From the NCBI RefSeq assembly GCF_015234215.1, contig NZ_JADEKP010000002.1, forward strand, positions 248,001-312,000: a stretch of DNA of 64,000 nucleotides, given 5' to 3'. The notes beneath the pieces were generated by a model. That model worked only from the letters and a program-made list of their open reading frames with translations, was not told the DNA's origin and did not search any database. A program made the translations under genes and the position numbers. The stretch is from Clostridium chrysemydis (GTDB taxonomy: Bacteria > Bacillota > Clostridia > Clostridiales > Clostridiaceae). This document shows positions 8,944 to 17,227 of this stretch, one piece after another. Position 1 is the stretch's first letter. The number at the start of each line of letters is the position of its first letter.

Positions 8944-8949
8944 AATAGG

Positions 8950-8985
8950 AGCCTGATTAGATACTTTTCTAATCAGGCTTATTTT
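8950..8985. terminator. terminator between MATE and the small convergent gene
   Basis: AGCCTGATTAG and CTAATCAGGCT form an 11-bp perfect stem followed by TATTTT. It separates the MATE gene from the 54-residue reverse-strand gene, whose stop lies at its edge. Confidence 0.85.
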
Positions 8986-9148
8986 AGTTTCCGAATCTAT
9001 TAAAATGTTCGCTTGAAACTCCTTGAGTTTTTATTGATTTATGTTTTCTGTTAGGGTTGTGGTTATGTCCTTCTTCAGTTAAAGGAGTTTGAAAATTACA
9101 TTTTGCCATTCTAGAATCTTTTTTATCTACTTGACTATCTTTTGCCAT
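8984..9148 (-). CDS. small hydrophilic protein, 54 residues, possibly sporulation-specific
   Basis: A short reverse-strand gene with an excellent ribosome site (AAGGAGGGATATTT) directly before its ATG. The protein (MAKDSQVDKKDSRMAKCNF...) is very hydrophilic, rich in Lys, Asn, His and Ser, has one Cys and no membrane segment or signal peptide. I do not recognise its family. The upstream DNA contains a CATACTA element preceded by AGGATA at 17 bp, which resembles the sigma-G/sigma-F forespore consensus; together with its size and composition this hints at a minor small spore protein. That is inference from a weak promoter match. The strong ribosome site and exact fit between two regulatory hairpins make it a real gene. 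Confidence 0.7.
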   Translation of the reverse strand: MAKDSQVDKKDSRMAKCNFQTPLTEEGHNHNPNRKHKSIKTQGVSSEHFNRFGN

Positions 9149-9170
9149 AAATATCCCTCCTTAATAAAAA

Positions 9171-9212
9171 TTTGTACAAGATTAGTATGTACAAATATCT
9201 TATATTTATCCT
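9171..9212 (-). promoter_or_regulatory. inverted repeat and possible forespore promoter
   Basis: TTTGTACA (9171-9178) and TGTACAAA (9188-9195) form an inverted repeat with a nine-base spacer. On the reverse strand CATACTA (9189-9183) with AGGATA (9212-9207), spacer 17, resembles a sigma-G-type promoter for the small gene. The same TTTGTACA/TGTACAAA ends recur at 24821-24865. Confidence 0.4.
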
Positions 9213-9324
9213 TTAGAATTGAATTGAAACTTTATTATTTTTATGTGAAAAAATAGAAATTAATTAAGATATTGATGTATTATTAAATAAAAGGAACAGA
9301 GATTTAAAAGAAGAGGATGATGAT

Positions 9325-10026
9325 ATGAAAAAAACAGTATTAATAACAGGTGGAAACAAAGGAATAGGTCTTGAATGTACTAGATTATTTTTAGAAAATG
9401 GGTTTAAAGTAATAGTAGTTGCAAGGGATTTTAAAAATTTCGAATTTAATGAGAATTTAGATGTAGAAAAATTAGTTTATGATTTAACTGACATAGAAGG
9501 AATAAAAAATTTAGTTAAGGTCTCAAAAGAGGTTGATGTTCTTATAAATAATGCAGGAGTTATGAATTCAATCCCATATGATGAGTATGCTGAAAAAGAT
9601 ATGGAAAGACTTATGAAATTAAACTTATATGCACCTATAGAACTTATAAAAGAAGTATCTAAATATATGATAAAAAAGGGAAACGGAAGGATAGTAAACG
9701 TAGCTTCAGTTGCAGGAGAAATCGGTCACCCAGATATTTGGTACGGAGTATCTAAAGCTGGAATAATAAATGCAACGAAGAGCTTTGCAAAACTTTTAGG
9801 ACCTAAAGGAATAGTTATAAACGCAGTAGCGCCAGGACCTGTAGAAACAGATATGTTAGATGTAATTCCAGAAGACAGAAAGAGTGCTATTAAATCTAGT
9901 GTTTACTTAGATAGATTTGCAAAACCGCTAGAAGTAGCTAAGGCTATTTATTGGCTTAGCACAGATTGCCCTGAATATATAAATGGAACTTGCATAGATA
10001 TAAATAACGGAGCATTTCCGAGGTAA
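9325..10026 (+). CDS. short-chain dehydrogenase/reductase (SDR, FabG-like)
   Basis: A 233-residue classical SDR. The N-terminal GGNKGIGLE is the TGxxxGxG dinucleotide-binding loop, NNAGVM is the NNAG motif, the catalytic Ser lies in VNVASVAGEIG, and YGVSKAG supplies the Tyr-x3-Lys pair. AVAPGPVETDM is the usual cofactor-contact segment. VARDFKN after the second strand suggests NADP(H) preference. Enzymes of this type reduce or oxidise small carbonyl or hydroxyl substrates; FabG is the closest well-known functional model, but no fatty-acid genes are nearby, so the substrate is unknown. It seems monocistronic, with the start behind AGAGGATGATGAT and about 175 bp of AT-rich upstream DNA. Confidence 0.9.
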   Translation: MKKTVLITGGNKGIGLECTRLFLENGFKVIVVARDFKNFEFNENLDVEKLVYDLTDIEGIKNLVKVSKEVDVLINNAGVMNSIPYDEYAEKDMERLMKLNLYAPIELIKEVSKYMIKKGNGRIVNVASVAGEIGHPDIWYGVSKAGIINATKSFAKLLGPKGIVINAVAPGPVETDMLDVIPEDRKSAIKSSVYLDRFAKPLEVAKAIYWLSTDCPEYINGTCIDINNGAFPR

Positions 10027-10160
10027 TAAATAAATTATATTTAAAGATGGAAATTTATATTTTTTTATTCATATAATAAAAAAAGAGGGTATCTATTTAA
10101 GAAGATTTATTGACAATATATCAAACAGTAAGTTATAATTAGTAAAAATTTAATGAAAAA

Positions 10161-10232
10161 TTATTTGTATAACCTCAAGAATATGGTTTGAGGGTTTCTA
10201 CCAGGAACCGTAAAATCCTGATTACAAAGAAA
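10161..10232 (+). ncRNA. adenine riboswitch aptamer (purine class)
   Basis: The purine aptamer is complete. P1 pairs TTTGTA (10164-10169) with TACAAA (10223-10228). P2 is CCTCAA/TTGAGG around an AATATGG loop, the joiner is GTTTCTAC, and P3 is CAGGA/TCCTG around an ACCGTAAAA loop. The base that pairs with the ligand, in the GATTAC segment at about 10222, is T rather than the C of guanine sensors, so it should bind adenine. It sits in front of adenine deaminase, exactly the expected target. Confidence 0.95.
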
Positions 10233-10270
10233 ATTGGTGCATCTCTTTTCTTTGTAATCAGGATTTTTTG
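10212..10270 (+). terminator. riboswitch expression platform: terminator
   Basis: Bases 10212-10233 and 10246-10267 form a 22-bp near-perfect stem followed by T-rich DNA. The 5' arm contains the 3' strands of aptamer P3 and P1, so ligand-bound aptamer and terminator exclude each other. Adenine binding should therefore switch transcription on, as in the B. subtilis pbuE riboswitch. Confidence 0.92.
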
Positions 10271-10320
10271 TTATATTTTTTTATAAATTATTAGAAAAAT
10301 TATAAAAGGAGCTTTGCTTT

Positions 10321-12069
10321 ATGAAAAATGATATGACTTTATTAAAAAAGAGAATAGAGGTAGCTAAAAAGGCTAGGAAGGCAGACACTGTAATTAAAAA
10401 TGGTAAGGTTTTAAACGTATTTACAGGTGAGATAAAAGAAGGGGATATAGCGATTTCTGATGGGATTATAGCAGGAATTGGAGAATATAATGGTGAAAAT
10501 ATAATAGATGCAAAGGGAAAGGTTATAGCCCCCGGGTTTATAGACGCACACATGCATATTGAAAGTACTATGCTTACTCCACGTGAGTTATCTAAAGTTT
10601 TAGTTTCTCACGGTGTAACTACAGTTATGGCAGACCCTCACGAAATTTCTAATGTTTCAGGGAAAAAAGGGATTGAATATATACTTGAATCATCGAAAGA
10701 TTTACCTGTAGATGTTTTTGTTATGTTACCTTCTTGTGTTCCTTCAACTGAGTTTGAAAATAGCGGATTTAAGCTTTACTCAGAAGATTTAAGAGAGTTT
10801 TATAAAAATGATAGAGTGCTTGGACTTGCTGAATTTATGGATTTTTCAGCTATAGATGGCTTAAAAGAAGATATGCTTCAAAAAATATTAGATGCTAAAA
10901 GTAATAACAAAATAATAGATGGACATGCAACAGGACTAACTAAAGAAGAATTAAATGTTTATATAACATCTGGAATTTATGCAGACCACGAATGCGCAAA
11001 CGAAAAAGAAGCAAAAGAAAGATTAGCCCTTGGAATGTATCTTATGATAAGAGAAGGGACTGCAGCAAAGGAACTTAAAAAGCTTATAGGGGTAGTAGAT
11101 GAGTTTAATTCTAGAAGATGCATTTTAGTCACTGATGATAAACTTCCAGATGATCTTATCCGTGAAGGAAGTGTGGATTATAATGTAAAACTTGCAATAG
11201 AGTGTGGATTAAATCCAGTAACTGCAATTCAAATGGTAACTTTAAATGCAGCTGAGTTTTTTAATCTTAAAGGGTATGGAGCAATAGCGCCAGGATATAA
11301 AGCAAATCTTGTTATTTTAGATGATTTAGAAAAAGTTAAAATAGATACAGTTATTAAAGACGGAGAATGTTTTGTATCTGATGGAAAGTTTAAAGAAAAA
11401 TCTTTAAAAGCTAAAGAAAATATAAAATCTTTAGAAGAAAATCTTCCTAAAATCAATATGAAAAAATTAAATGATGACTCTTTAAAGATAAATCTAAAAT
11501 CTGATATTTGTAATATTATAGAGATTGAGCCAAACAGTCTAATAACTTATAAGAGAAAAGAAAAAGTAGATTTAGATAATTTAGAATTTATGCCATCTGT
11601 TTTAAAAGACCAGTTAAAGATGGCGGTTATAGAAAGGCATCATAAAACTGGCAATATAGGACTTGGAATAGTTAAAGGATTTAAGTTTAATGAAGGTGCT
11701 ATAGCAACTTCTGTAGCACATGATTCTCACAATATAGTAACAGTTGGAACTAACGATAAAGATATGATTCTTGCAGCATTAGAACTTGAAAAGATGAACG
11801 GCGGAATAGCTATAGTAAAACGCGGAAAAGTAATTTCTAAACTGCCACTTCCTATAGGTGGGCTTCTTTCAAATAAAGAATACAAAGAAGTTTTAAAAGA
11901 ATTAGATTCTTTAAACGAAGCTTTAAAAGAGATAGGATTTAATGAAGAGTTTGACCCGTTTTTAACTTTATCATTTTTAACTCTTCCTGTTATTCCAGAA
12001 ATAAAATTAACTGATACAGGGCTATTTGATTTTAAAAGATTTTCTCATATAAGTATAGAAGCAGAATAA
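10321..12069 (+). CDS. ade: adenine deaminase
   Basis: A 582-residue amidohydrolase that converts adenine to hypoxanthine and ammonia in purine salvage. After an N-terminal beta domain ([17 protein letters not shown]), the metal-binding HMHIEST motif appears (about residues 77-83), then [10 protein letters not shown] and GLAEFMD, all typical of adenine deaminases. The C-terminal domain with [21 protein letters not shown] and [11 protein letters not shown] is the second AdeC domain. Length matches the family (about 580). Translation starts at ATG 10321 after AAAGGAGCTT. The gene is monocistronic, preceded by an adenine-sensing riboswitch and followed by a strong terminator. The deaminase should thus be made when adenine is plentiful, draining it into the hypoxanthine/guanine pool. 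Confidence 0.97.
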   Translation: MKNDMTLLKKRIEVAKKARKADTVIKNGKVLNVFTGEIKEGDIAISDGIIAGIGEYNGENIIDAKGKVIAPGFIDAHMHIESTMLTPRELSKVLVSHGVTTVMADPHEISNVSGKKGIEYILESSKDLPVDVFVMLPSCVPSTEFENSGFKLYSEDLREFYKNDRVLGLAEFMDFSAIDGLKEDMLQKILDAKSNNKIIDGHATGLTKEELNVYITSGIYADHECANEKEAKERLALGMYLMIREGTAAKELKKLIGVVDEFNSRRCILVTDDKLPDDLIREGSVDYNVKLAIECGLNPVTAIQMVTLNAAEFFNLKGYGAIAPGYKANLVILDDLEKVKIDTVIKDGECFVSDGKFKEKSLKAKENIKSLEENLPKINMKKLNDDSLKINLKSDICNIIEIEPNSLITYKRKEKVDLDNLEFMPSVLKDQLKMAVIERHHKTGNIGLGIVKGFKFNEGAIATSVAHDSHNIVTVGTNDKDMILAALELEKMNGGIAIVKRGKVISKLPLPIGGLLSNKEYKEVLKELDSLNEALKEIGFNEEFDPFLTLSFLTLPVIPEIKLTDTGLFDFKRFSHISIEAE

Positions 12070-12108
12070 CAAAAAAGGTTTAGGACTTTCCTAAACCTTT
12101 TTGTTATT
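12068..12108 (+). terminator. terminator after ade
   Basis: AACAAAAAAGGTTTAGG and CCTAAACCTTTTTGTT form a long stem with a short loop and a T-rich tail right after the ade stop. Confidence 0.9.
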
Positions 12109-12136
12109 TTTGGGTAAAATAAAATTATTTAAGGAG

Positions 12137-12169
12137 TTAACATTAGATAAACATTAGTAATGTTATACT
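12137..12169 (+). promoter_or_regulatory. response-regulator operator and -10 of the two-component operon
   Basis: Direct repeats TTAACA (12137-12142) and TAAACA (12148-12153), 11 bp apart, lie exactly 10 bp before TATACT (12164-12169). No normal -35 is present, so the repeat probably recruits an OmpR-family activator to the -35 region. The same array occurs before the ABC exporter at 14007. Confidence 0.75.
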
Positions 12170-12205
12170 GTAATAATAATTTAAAGATTTTAAGGAGAAT
12201 TTTAT

Positions 12206-12877
12206 ATGAGATTATTAATTATAGAAGATAACATAAGTCTTGCAGATTCTATGAAAAAAGGGTTAGAATCACAAAACTTCAAAGTAGATGTTTCAAATCT
12301 TGGGATCGATGGGGAAGAAAAAGCAACAATAAACGAATATGATGCTATACTTTTAGATTTGAATCTTCCTGATATAGATGGAATTGAAGTTTTAAGGAGG
12401 CTTCGCGAAAAATCATTAAATATTCCAATAATAATAATTACAGCTAGAGACAAAATAGCTGATTTAGCTATAGGACTTGATAACGGTGCAGACGATTATA
12501 TAACTAAACCGTTTGAACTATTAGAAGTTAGAGCTAGAATTCATGCTGTTATAAGAAGGTTTCACGGGAGAACAAACCCTATTATAAAAATAGGAGATTT
12601 AAAAGTTAATCCCATAAATAGAACTGTAACTATAGGGGAAAATGAGGTTGACTTAGCCATAAAAGAATTTGATATTTTAGAATATATTTGCCTTAAACAC
12701 CCTGCTGTAGTATCTAGTGAAGAGATAGTAGAACACGTTTATGATGAAAATTTTGACCCTTTTTCATCAGTTCTTAGAGTTCACTTATCAAGACTTAAAA
12801 ACAAACTTAAAAAAGTACACGGTAAAGATATTTTGATAAATATTAGAGGAAAGGGGTATTATCTATGCCTAGAATAA
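12206..12877 (+). CDS. OmpR-family response regulator
   Basis: A 223-residue two-domain regulator. The receiver domain has the acidic pocket IIEDN, the phospho-acceptor D51 in LLDLNLPD, the Thr of IITARD and the Lys of YITKPF. Residues about 125-222 are a winged helix (LAIKEFDILEYICLKHPAVVSSEEIVEHVYDE, then SSVLRVHLSRLKNKL and the RGKGYYL wing). It would be phosphorylated by the next gene's kinase, which it overlaps by 13 bp. The upstream repeat TTAACA-N5-TAAACA before its own promoter, repeated before the ABC exporter operon, points to autoregulation and control of that exporter. Confidence 0.95.
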   Translation: MRLLIIEDNISLADSMKKGLESQNFKVDVSNLGIDGEEKATINEYDAILLDLNLPDIDGIEVLRRLREKSLNIPIIIITARDKIADLAIGLDNGADDYITKPFELLEVRARIHAVIRRFHGRTNPIIKIGDLKVNPINRTVTIGENEVDLAIKEFDILEYICLKHPAVVSSEEIVEHVYDENFDPFSSVLRVHLSRLKNKLKKVHGKDILINIRGKGYYLCLE

Positions 12878-14004
12878 ACTTTAAAAGCGGAATTATCATA
12901 ATTATATATTCTTTAGTTTTAGCACTAATTTTAGGTATTGGGGTGTTTTTTGTAAGAGGTTCTTTTAATAATGTTGAAAATAAGATGATAGGATACAATA
13001 AAAAAGCTTTTATTATAAGTAGTGTAGTTGGAAGTGAAACTGAGCCAGCATCTATTTATAATAATGAGTCATCACTTACTGCAAGGATTCAAACTATTCC
13101 AAATGGAACTATTTACAATAGTAATATGGTTGAACTTAGGGATATAGGAAAAGCTTATTTAACAAGTGGATTTAAAGACATTATTTGGGTAGTTGTATTA
13201 TTCTTTTTAATACTTATATTAGCTTCAATTTTACTTTGGGTATTTTTAAGTAGGCTACATAACAAAGAAATAAAAGATATCGTAGAGAATCTAAATACTT
13301 TAGATGAAGAGTTTGATCCCTATTCTGTTAGTAAGTCCTTTGGATTAGCTTACGAAAATATAAAGGAACAATTTAAAGAAAACTTAGAAGATTATAAGAG
13401 GTTAAATTCTTACTTATCTCACGAACAAAAAAATGCAATTTCTATTCTTAGGACTAATTTAGAGATAGATGGAAACTATGAGTACATTAAACTTTTAGAT
13501 GATATTACAGATAGTATAGATGATATTTTAACTTTAAGTGATTTAAAAGAAGATGAAAAAATGACAGAAGTTGATGTTTCTTTAGTTTGCGCAAATGTTT
13601 GTGACACTTATAGAAAAACATATAAAAACATAGAATTTGATTTTGACTTTGAAAGAAGCACTACAATACTTGGAAAAGAGAGGTGGATTTACCGTGCAGT
13701 TACAAACCTTGTAACTAACGCTATTAAATACGGAAGAGGAAGTTTAATAAATGTTTCAGTTAAAAATATAAATAAAAGTGTAATAATCGAAGTGAAAGAT
13801 AAGGGAATCGGGATGAATAAAAAATCTATAGAAAAAATATTTAATGATAAATATAGAATAAATAATTTAAATAAAGACGGGTACGGGATAGGACTTAGTT
13901 TAGTTTCACACGTCTGTGATTTGTGCAATGGAGTGGTAGTTGTTGATAGCGAAATAAATAAAGGTTCATGTTTTTATTTATCTTTTTCTGAATTTCAAGG
14001 TTAG
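12865..14004 (+). CDS. sensor histidine kinase
   Basis: A 379-residue membrane kinase that should phosphorylate the preceding response regulator. One membrane segment lies at about residues 8-30 and a second at about 105-128; the roughly 75 residues between them form a small extracellular sensor domain. The phospho-acceptor is H186 in YLSHEQKNAISILRTN. The ATPase domain shows the N box (NLVTNAIKYG), G1 (VKDKGIGM) and G2 (GYGIGLSLV). Translation overlaps the regulator gene. Its stop codon abuts the operator of the ABC exporter operon. A small sensor loop next to a MacB-like exporter is common in systems that sense antimicrobial peptides or envelope stress; the actual signal is unknown. Confidence 0.93.
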   Translation: MPRINFKSGIIIIIYSLVLALILGIGVFFVRGSFNNVENKMIGYNKKAFIISSVVGSETEPASIYNNESSLTARIQTIPNGTIYNSNMVELRDIGKAYLTSGFKDIIWVVVLFFLILILASILLWVFLSRLHNKEIKDIVENLNTLDEEFDPYSVSKSFGLAYENIKEQFKENLEDYKRLNSYLSHEQKNAISILRTNLEIDGNYEYIKLLDDITDSIDDILTLSDLKEDEKMTEVDVSLVCANVCDTYRKTYKNIEFDFDFERSTTILGKERWIYRAVTNLVTNAIKYGRGSLINVSVKNINKSVIIEVKDKGIGMNKKSIEKIFNDKYRINNLNKDGYGIGLSLVSHVCDLCNGVVVVDSEINKGSCFYLSFSEFQG

Positions 14005-14006
14005 GG

Positions 14007-14039
14007 TTAACACTCAGTAAACAGTTTATTTACTATAAT
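14007..14039 (+). promoter_or_regulatory. response-regulator operator and -10 of the ABC exporter operon
   Basis: TTAACA (14007-14012), five bases, TAAACA (14018-14023), then exactly 10 bp to TATAAT (14034-14039). Repeat spacing and distance to the -10 are identical to the site at 12137, so both promoters are probably activated by the same regulator. The site starts immediately after the kinase stop codon. Confidence 0.78.
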
Positions 14040-14073
14040 GACCCTATACTAAAAAGAAAAGGAGAGTGTCTAA

Positions 14074-15483
14074 ATGTATATCTTAAAAAATTCCCTTAAA
14101 AATTTAATGAGAAATAAAGGAAGGAATATACTTCTTTTAATAATAATGATAGCTACACTATCTTGCACAGCTGTATCTGTCATTATAAATACTACGTCTA
14201 ATGGAATAATACAAGACTATAAAAACAGTTATGGATCAGAAGTATTTATTCAGCCAAACCAAGAAAAGGTAGATGAGTTATCTAAAAAAGGTGATATGGA
14301 AGAACTTTATAAAGGTATTCCAACTGACGTGAAAACAGATATTTCAAAATCAAAATATCTTAAAGAAACAATATTTACATCTAGCTTTGGAGGATATAGT
14401 AGTAAACTCAAAGCTTTAGATGAAGAGGAAAATAAAAATCAAAGTAATGGAATGAATGCCGTATCTATGGCATCAGCTAATGGAGAAGAGTTGAAAAATG
14501 CAAAGACTCCAAACCTTAACGTTTTAGGTGGCTTAAGTAAAGAAGGCGCTGAAGAATTCAAAAACGGCAAAAGAAAAATAACAGAAGGTAAAATGCCAGA
14601 AAAGTCAGGAGAAGCTTTAATTAGTGAAGATTTTGCTAAGTTAAACAAGCTAAAAGTAGGGGATAAAATTAAAATTCAAAATCCTGAAGACCCAGCTAAA
14701 TACAAACCTCTTGAATTAACTATATCAGGTATTTATTTTGATTCAAATACGCCTCAAAACTTAGGGTTTAAACATCCTATGTTAAATAGAAAAAATGAGA
14801 TTATAACAACTTTTGATACACTTAAAGAATTCAATAAAGAGTCAAAATCTAAAATGGAACCTGTAAATACAGACGTAAAATATTTTTTAAATAATCCAGA
14901 TGATTTAGAAGCTTTTAATAAAGAGGCACACGCAAAGGGATTAAGCGATTTATACGATGTATCTACAGACGCACAAAGTTATAACAATATAGTAAAACCT
15001 ATAGAGGGACTTAAAAAAATATCTAATATATTTATGGTTTTAGTTTTAGCCTTTGGAGGAAGCATACTTATTTTAATTTCAATTCTTAGTATTCGTGAGA
15101 GAAAGTACGAAATCGGAGTATTAAGAGCGATGGGAATGAAAAAAGATAAGGTAGCTTTAGGGTTAGTATTTGAAACAATATCATTAATATTAATATCTTT
15201 AATTATAGGGATAGGGATAGGAAACTTAGTTTCAAGCCCAGTTTCAAATATGATTTTAAAAGGTCAGCTAGAAGCACAAAATGATAACTTATCTGGAGTT
15301 ATGGTAAGTGTAGGCGCAGTAAATCCTGTAAAACCTATAGAGACAATAACTACAAGTTTAAGTTTAAATTCCATCTTAGCTATAGGGGGAATCGCAATTC
15401 TTCTAGGACTTATATCAGCTATAATTGGGATTTTATATATTAATAGATACGAACCAAGAAAGATATTAACAGAAAGGAATTAA
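14074..15483 (+). CDS. ABC exporter permease, MacB/FtsX type
   Basis: A 469-residue permease with four membrane helices in the MacB/FtsX plan: one after the N-terminal NSLKNLMRNKGRNILLLIIMIATLSCTAVSVII, a large extracellular domain (about residues 45-310), and three helices at the C-terminus (ISNIFMVLVLAFGGSILILISIL and two more). The IRERKYEIGVLRAMGMKKDKV loop, which contacts the ATPase, is the family hallmark. The extracellular domain has the SGEALISEDFAKLNKLKVGDKI and LTISGIYFD motifs of MacB_PCD. It works with the ATPase encoded 5 bp downstream. Transporters of this group act as mechanotransmission pumps that expel peptides or lipids, or sense them. It is controlled by the adjacent two-component system through a shared operator. 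Confidence 0.92.
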   Translation: MYILKNSLKNLMRNKGRNILLLIIMIATLSCTAVSVIINTTSNGIIQDYKNSYGSEVFIQPNQEKVDELSKKGDMEELYKGIPTDVKTDISKSKYLKETIFTSSFGGYSSKLKALDEEENKNQSNGMNAVSMASANGEELKNAKTPNLNVLGGLSKEGAEEFKNGKRKITEGKMPEKSGEALISEDFAKLNKLKVGDKIKIQNPEDPAKYKPLELTISGIYFDSNTPQNLGFKHPMLNRKNEIITTFDTLKEFNKESKSKMEPVNTDVKYFLNNPDDLEAFNKEAHAKGLSDLYDVSTDAQSYNNIVKPIEGLKKISNIFMVLVLAFGGSILILISILSIRERKYEIGVLRAMGMKKDKVALGLVFETISLILISLIIGIGIGNLVSSPVSNMILKGQLEAQNDNLSGVMVSVGAVNPVKPIETITTSLSLNSILAIGGIAILLGLISAIIGILYINRYEPRKILTERN

Positions 15484-15487
15484 GATT

Positions 15488-16165
15488 ATGAGTTTATTGA
15501 GTTTAAAAGATGTAAGTTATAGATATGAAGGATCAAATAAAGATGTATTTAGTAATGTAAATGTTAATTTTGATAAGGGAAAAGTATATGGGATAATCGG
15601 AAGTTCAGGAGAAGGTAAAAGTACACTTCTATCTCTTATATCAGGATTAGACGTTTGTAAAAGTGGCGAGGTTTTATATAAAGGAATAAATTTAAAAGAT
15701 AGAGATAGAGATTTATATAGAGCAAAGGATATAGGAGTTATATTTCAAGGGTTTAACCTTTTATTAAACTTAACAGCAAAAGAAAATATTCTTTTATCAA
15801 TGAATATAAGTTCTGTAAAAGAAAAAAATAAAGAAGATTTAGCTTATAAATTATTAGATGATGTAGGAATAGATATAGTTAAAGCAAACAGAAAAATATT
15901 AAATCTTTCAGGGGGAGAACAGCAAAGGGTCGGTATAGCAAGAGCGCTATCTCATAACCCTGATATAATAATCGCAGACGAACCTACAGGAAACTTAGAT
16001 AGTGAAACTGAAGAAAAGATTATGGATATATTAGTTTCTTTAGCACACGAAAGAAATAAATGTGTAATAATAGTAACTCACTCAAAGAGAGTATGCACTT
16101 ATATAGATGAGATCTGGGGATTAAAATCAGGAAAGCTATTATTTATAAAAAATAAAAAAAGTTAA
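15488..16165 (+). CDS. ABC transporter ATPase, LolD/MacB type
   Basis: A 225-residue nucleotide-binding subunit, the partner of the permease encoded 5 bp upstream. Motifs are Walker A GSSGEGKST, Q-loop FQGFNLL, signature LSGGEQQRVGIARAL, Walker B IIIADEPTGNLD and H-loop VTHSKR. The NLDSETEEKI segment after Walker B is typical of MacB/LolD-like ATPases. The site AAAGGAATTAAG supports the ATG. It is part of the exporter operon under the two-component system. Confidence 0.95.
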   Translation: MSLLSLKDVSYRYEGSNKDVFSNVNVNFDKGKVYGIIGSSGEGKSTLLSLISGLDVCKSGEVLYKGINLKDRDRDLYRAKDIGVIFQGFNLLLNLTAKENILLSMNISSVKEKNKEDLAYKLLDDVGIDIVKANRKILNLSGGEQQRVGIARALSHNPDIIIADEPTGNLDSETEEKIMDILVSLAHERNKCVIIVTHSKRVCTYIDEIWGLKSGKLLFIKNKKS

Positions 16166-16185
16166 GGTTTGGAGGATTTAATAAT

Positions 16186-16524
16186 ATGAAAAATAATAAA
16201 AAAATAGTGATTTTTATGAACCTATCTTCATTCTTTATGGGAATTTGTACGATTTTTAATTTATATTCTTCGTTTAGATATATTAAAGGATTAACTCTTC
16301 AAGGTTATGTTGTAGGAGATAATTTAATAGATGTAATAAATTACTTTATAACAGCTGCAGGACCTTTTATTTTCTTTACTATAAGTTTGTTTGCACTAGG
16401 AGTTATCATTAAAGTATTAAGTGCACCTAAACCTTTAGTTTTAAATAAAGCCTTTGAAGTAAAAGAAGAGGTATATGAAAAGCAAGATGAAAATATAGTA
16501 GACGAGCTATTAAATGAATTATAA
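16186..16524 (+). CDS. small membrane protein of the ABC exporter operon
   Basis: A 112-residue protein of unknown family, 20 bp after the ATPase gene and before a terminator, so it is probably the last gene of the exporter operon. It has two predicted membrane helices (about residues 8-26 and 50-75) and an acidic cytoplasmic tail (KEEVYEKQDENIVDELLNEL). The ribosome site is GGAGGATTT. The acidic tail could contact the ATPase or kinase, but nothing in the sequence proves this. I know of no named family for it. Confidence 0.75.
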   Translation: MKNNKKIVIFMNLSSFFMGICTIFNLYSSFRYIKGLTLQGYVVGDNLIDVINYFITAAGPFIFFTISLFALGVIIKVLSAPKPLVLNKAFEVKEEVYEKQDENIVDELLNEL

Positions 16525-16533
16525 TAAATCACT

Positions 16534-16567
16534 TAAAAGGATATGCAAAATTTGCATATCCTTTTTA
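16534..16567 (+). terminator. terminator of the ABC exporter operon
   Basis: AAAAGGATATGCAAA and TTTGCATATCCTTTT form a perfect stem with a T tail just downstream of the small membrane protein gene. The next 220 bp to the glyoxalase gene are AT-rich and show nothing else I can support. Confidence 0.88.
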
Positions 16568-16790
16568 TGAATCAATATTTATAAAAGATTAAATTCAATA
16601 TAAATTAGAATTAATCCTAAAGGAGTTAAGTATATATTTAATAAAAGAGGGATAGGATATAAGTGGAACAAAATATGAAAAACGAATTAAGAGAAGTGAG
16701 TTAGGTAAAGAAAGTGAACTTTTAGTAACTTTCATATTATAAATTTAAATGCTAAAATAAAATTAAAAAAGTTAAGAGAGGTGTTATGAT

Positions 16791-17174
16791 TTGAGCATTA
16801 AAATGTTACATACTTGCATTAGAGTTATGGATTTAGAAAAATCACTTAAGTTTTATAAGGATGCCTTAGGGCTTGTCGAAACTAAAAGAGTAGATTATGA
16901 AGATTACAAATTCTCTTTAGTTTATCTTTCAAACGAAGAGGGAGGTTACGAAATCGAATTAACTTACAATTATGACGTAGAAAAACCTTACGAATTAGGA
17001 AATGGATTTAGCCACATAGCTATTGGGGTTGAAGACGTAGAACTTACTCGTGAAAGACATAAAAATTTAGGCTACGAAGTTACAGAATTAAAAGGTTTAC
17101 CTGGAAAACCAAAGGATTATTATTTCGTTACAGACCCTGATGGTTATAAGGTAGAAGTTATAAGAATTAAATAA
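16791..17174 (+). CDS. gloA: glyoxalase I-like protein (VOC superfamily)
   Basis: A 127-residue VOC-fold protein close to lactoylglutathione lyase. HTCIRVMDLEKSLKFYKDALGL is the family's first beta-alpha-beta unit with a metal-binding His; FSHIAIGVEDVE repeats it, and YYFVTDPDGYKVEVI carries the C-terminal metal-binding Glu. GloA detoxifies methylglyoxal through a thiol adduct. Clostridia generally lack glutathione, so another thiol or a related substrate may be used. The start is a TTG at 16791, placed seven bases after AGAGAGGTG; no better ATG exists upstream. Monocistronic, with a terminator after it. Confidence 0.88.
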   Translation: MSIKMLHTCIRVMDLEKSLKFYKDALGLVETKRVDYEDYKFSLVYLSNEEGGYEIELTYNYDVEKPYELGNGFSHIAIGVEDVELTRERHKNLGYEVTELKGLPGKPKDYYFVTDPDGYKVEVIRIK

Positions 17175-17193
17175 TCATAAATATATCAAATTG

Positions 17194-17227
17194 ATAATAG
17201 GACTGTTAAAGTCCTATTATTTTTTTA
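17194..17227 (+). terminator. terminator after the glyoxalase gene
   Basis: ATAATAGGAC and GTCCTATTAT form a 10-bp perfect stem with a TGTTAAA loop and a run of T. Confidence 0.88.
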
